From: an uncultured Ruminococcus sp.
GTDB taxonomy: Bacteria; Bacillota; Clostridia; Oscillospirales; Acutalibacteraceae
Length of the DNA stretch: 8,082 bases
Assembly: GCA_946414115.1 (NCBI GenBank)
Contig: CAMKNF010000088.1
Span: 1-8,082, forward strand
Direction of reading: 5' to 3'
Shown here piece by piece: positions 6,984 through 8,082 of the stretch. A program made the translations under genes and the position numbers. How positions within the stretch are numbered: the first letter of the stretch is position 1; each line of letters opens with the position of its first letter. The notes beneath the pieces were generated by a model, which did not search any database, was not told the origin of the DNA, and worked only from the letters and a program-made list of their open reading frames with translations.

Positions 6984-7040
6984 GTGGTCGAGTGGATAGG
7001 TTGTGATAATTCAGAAGTTTAATGCCCGAATTAATTTATA

Positions 7041-7056
7041 TGCGGCTAAAGCCGCA
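7041..7056. repeat. Perfect 7-bp palindromic hairpin
   Basis: TGCGGCT, two A bases, AGCCGCA. GC-rich within an AT-rich context and able to form a hairpin on either strand, with no T tract close enough for a classical terminator. Confidence 0.8.
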
Positions 7057-7082
7057 GGCGTGATTTTTTATATTTTTACAAA

Positions 7083-7161
7083 TGTAGGGAACGGTCTTGA
7101 CCGTTCCGATTACCTAAAAGTCAGATGTAGTCCTGCGGAACAGTCAAGACTGTTCCCTACA
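7083..7161. repeat. Internal inverted pair of 26-bp palindromic units
   Basis: Units 7083-7108 and 7136-7161 are inverted copies (24/26). Each is also palindromic in itself: GGAACGGTC-TT-GACCGTTCC in the first and GGAACAGTC-AA-GACTGTTCC in the second. The two differences compensate, since both stems stay perfectly paired. Confidence 0.9.
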
Positions 7162-7259
7162 CTTTATAATTAAACATTGTCAATATATCAAAATTTGTAC
7201 AGCAAACATACTTTTCCAAACAACACACACTATTACAAATTCGGAGCGTAGCGACCATT

Positions 7260-7304
7260 AATTCCTCATTCCTAATTCCGAATTCCGCATTAAATTATTG
7301 TTTA
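7260..7304 (-). repeat. Right arm of the 45-bp inverted repeat
   Basis: Reverse complement of 6939-6983 with two mismatches. Preceded by a GGAGCGTAGCGACC block at 7243-7256 that is only partly mirrored in the left half. Confidence 0.9.
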
Positions 7305-7450
7305 TTGCTTATTGTGAAAATAACAATGCTAATAATTAACATAATCCCACAAGTGTATATTGATTTTGAAAATGAATAATGGTAAAATTAATCAAAGTGT
7401 TTATTTTTGCATAAAGGAATTAAAAAAGCAAATAAAGAGATTATAATTAA

Positions 7451-7479
7451 TTGATATGTGTAATTAATACCACTATACT
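7451..7479 (+). promoter_or_regulatory. Sigma-A promoter of the activase gene
   Basis: TTGATA at 7451-7456, exactly 17 bases, then TATACT at 7474-7479. Transcription would begin near 7486, leaving a leader of about 50 bases before the TTG start at 7537. Confidence 0.8.
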
Positions 7480-7536
7480 TTCAGGCGGATTTTCAGCTTT
7501 TTTGCCAAATATTTCGCTTGTTTCGGAGGCGGCATT

Positions 7537-8038
7537 TTGAAATTAGGACTTGATATAGGTTCGACCACAATAAAATGCGTTGTGCTCGACAACGAAAACA
7601 AATTAATATACAGCACATATGAGCGACACTATTCCCAGATTACCGAAAAGATAGCCGAAATTCTCGATGTCGTTCGTTCAAAGGTTGACGGCGTTGAAAA
7701 TGCATGCGTTGCATTGTCAGGCTCGGCAGGTATGGGCGTTGCGCAGGACTGTGGAATTGACTTTGTTCAGGAGGTTTACGCCACCCGAGTTGCCGCCAAT
7801 ACATTCCTGCCCGGTACAGACGTTGTTATTGAGCTTGGCGGCGAGGACGCAAAAATTCTTTTCCTTACAAACGGTCTTGAGGTAAGAATGAACGGAACCT
7901 GCGCAGGCGGTACGGGTGCGTTTATCGACCAGATGGCTACGCTTCTGAACGTACCTCTTGAGGAATTAGACGAGCTTGCAAAGCAGTACGAAAAGACATA
8001 TACAATCGCATCACGATGCGGCGTGTTTGCAAAAACAG
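7537..8038 (+). CDS. 2-Hydroxyacyl-CoA dehydratase activase, BcrAD/BadFG ATPase family (3' partial)
   Basis: The first ~167 residues of an ASKHA-fold ATPase that uses ATP hydrolysis to inject an electron from its [4Fe-4S] cluster into a 2-hydroxyacyl-CoA dehydratase (or benzoyl-CoA reductase-type) partner. Seen: phosphate loop GLDIGSTTIKCVV (4-16), ELGGEDAKI (99-107) as the second phosphate/Mg block, NGTCAGGTGAFIDQ (119-132) with cluster ligand Cys122, and SRCGVFAKT with Cys161 as the second cluster ligand. The start is TTG, supported by CGGAGG at 7524-7529 seven bases before it. In many clostridia this N-terminus belongs either to a ~260-residue HgdC-like activator or to a giant ~1400-residue fusion with a second activase and dehydratase domains; the cut prevents a choice. 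The gene is truncated where adapter begins, so the final E-I-G-R-A-H-V of the open frame is artefact. Confidence 0.93.
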
Positions 8039-8082
8039 AGATCGGAAGAGCACACGTCTGAACTCCAGTCACCATCAAGTAT
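8039..8082. other. Illumina adapter plus index (artefact)
   Basis: AGATCGGAAGAGC starts at 8039 and continues as the TruSeq index-side adapter to 8072, followed by an apparent 8-base index (8073-8080) and two constant bases. It is the perfect reverse complement of 1-44 and is not genomic. Confidence 0.98.

Larger units (their letters stand above)
6939..7304. mobile_element. MITE-like element with 45-bp terminal inverted repeats
   Basis: The left arm 6939-6983 and right arm 7260-7304 are inverted copies matching at 43 of 45 positions. Beyond a one-base offset, a further TGGTCG (6985-6990) pairs with CGACCA (7252-7257). Inside are a short perfect hairpin (7041-7056) and a second inverted pair (7083-7161). 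There is no open reading frame, so if mobile it would be moved in trans. I see no clear target-site duplication. It could instead be an intergenic palindromic repeat family without transposition. Confidence 0.6.
6806..7536. other. Gene-free stretch: promoter, nested inverted-repeat element, promoter
   Basis: About 730 bases without a credible coding frame. In order it holds the ribosome site and promoter of the minus-strand secreted-protein gene, an A/T-tract block (about 6879-6920), the 366-base inverted-repeat element (6939-7304), a very AT-rich stretch without recognisable signals (7305-7450), and the promoter and leader of the activase gene. No tRNA, riboswitch or CRISPR is seen. Confidence 0.8.

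Noticed and set aside
6975..7020. tRNA-like string GTGGTCGAGTGGATAGG
   Set aside because: It resembles the D-arm of a serine or leucine tRNA, but no acceptor stem, anticodon stem or GGTTCGA-type T-loop follows, and it lies at the inner edge of an inverted repeat.

Overview
This is an AT-rich metagenome-style contig, most likely from a low-GC gut Firmicute (class Clostridia, perhaps Oscillospirales/Ruminococcaceae). The assignment rests on strong AGGAGG-type ribosome binding sites, frequent GTG/TTG starts, an ER/SipW-type signal peptidase with a SipW-dependent substrate, InlB-type and starch-binding-like surface modules, a clostridial-type citrate synthase and a 2-hydroxyacyl-CoA dehydratase activase. 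It is an inference from protein style; no rRNA or marker gene is present. Both ends (1-44 and 8039-8082) are Illumina adapter plus index in perfect inverted orientation. They are a library/assembly artefact, so only 45-8038 is biological and the two outermost genes are cut by the contig edge.

Left region (45-3628, all + strand): the 3' part of a large modular surface/secreted protein with InlB-like repeats and a starch-binding-like module. After 27 bases comes a SipW-dependent exported protein with a TasA/camelysin-like N-terminus and a BIG2 Ig-like domain, closed by an intrinsic terminator. Next are a membrane-bound SipW-type signal peptidase and, overlapping its 3' end, a short MGMT/ATL-family protein whose active-site motif is PCYR instead of PCHR. 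The first three genes form a plausible export cassette: two cell-surface proteins and the peptidase that matures at least one of them.

Centre (3629-6805): a citrate synthase gene with its own extended -10 promoter, then a strong bidirectional terminator shared with a convergent minus-strand gene. That gene encodes a 495-residue secreted protein of unknown family: mostly helical, with a predicted coiled coil, two hydrophobic stretches and a Cys/aromatic-rich C-terminus.

Right region (6806-8038): about 730 bases without a gene. It holds the promoter of the secreted protein, a 366-base element bounded by 45-base inverted repeats (43/45 matching) that carries a second internal palindromic repeat pair, and a well-formed sigma-A promoter. 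The promoter leads into a TTG-started 2-hydroxyacyl-CoA dehydratase activase cut off by the contig end.

The most noteworthy items are the MITE-like nested inverted repeat, the orphan secreted helical protein, the SipW cassette with carbohydrate-binding-like modules, and the adapter ends, which create false terminal repeats and chimeric protein ends.
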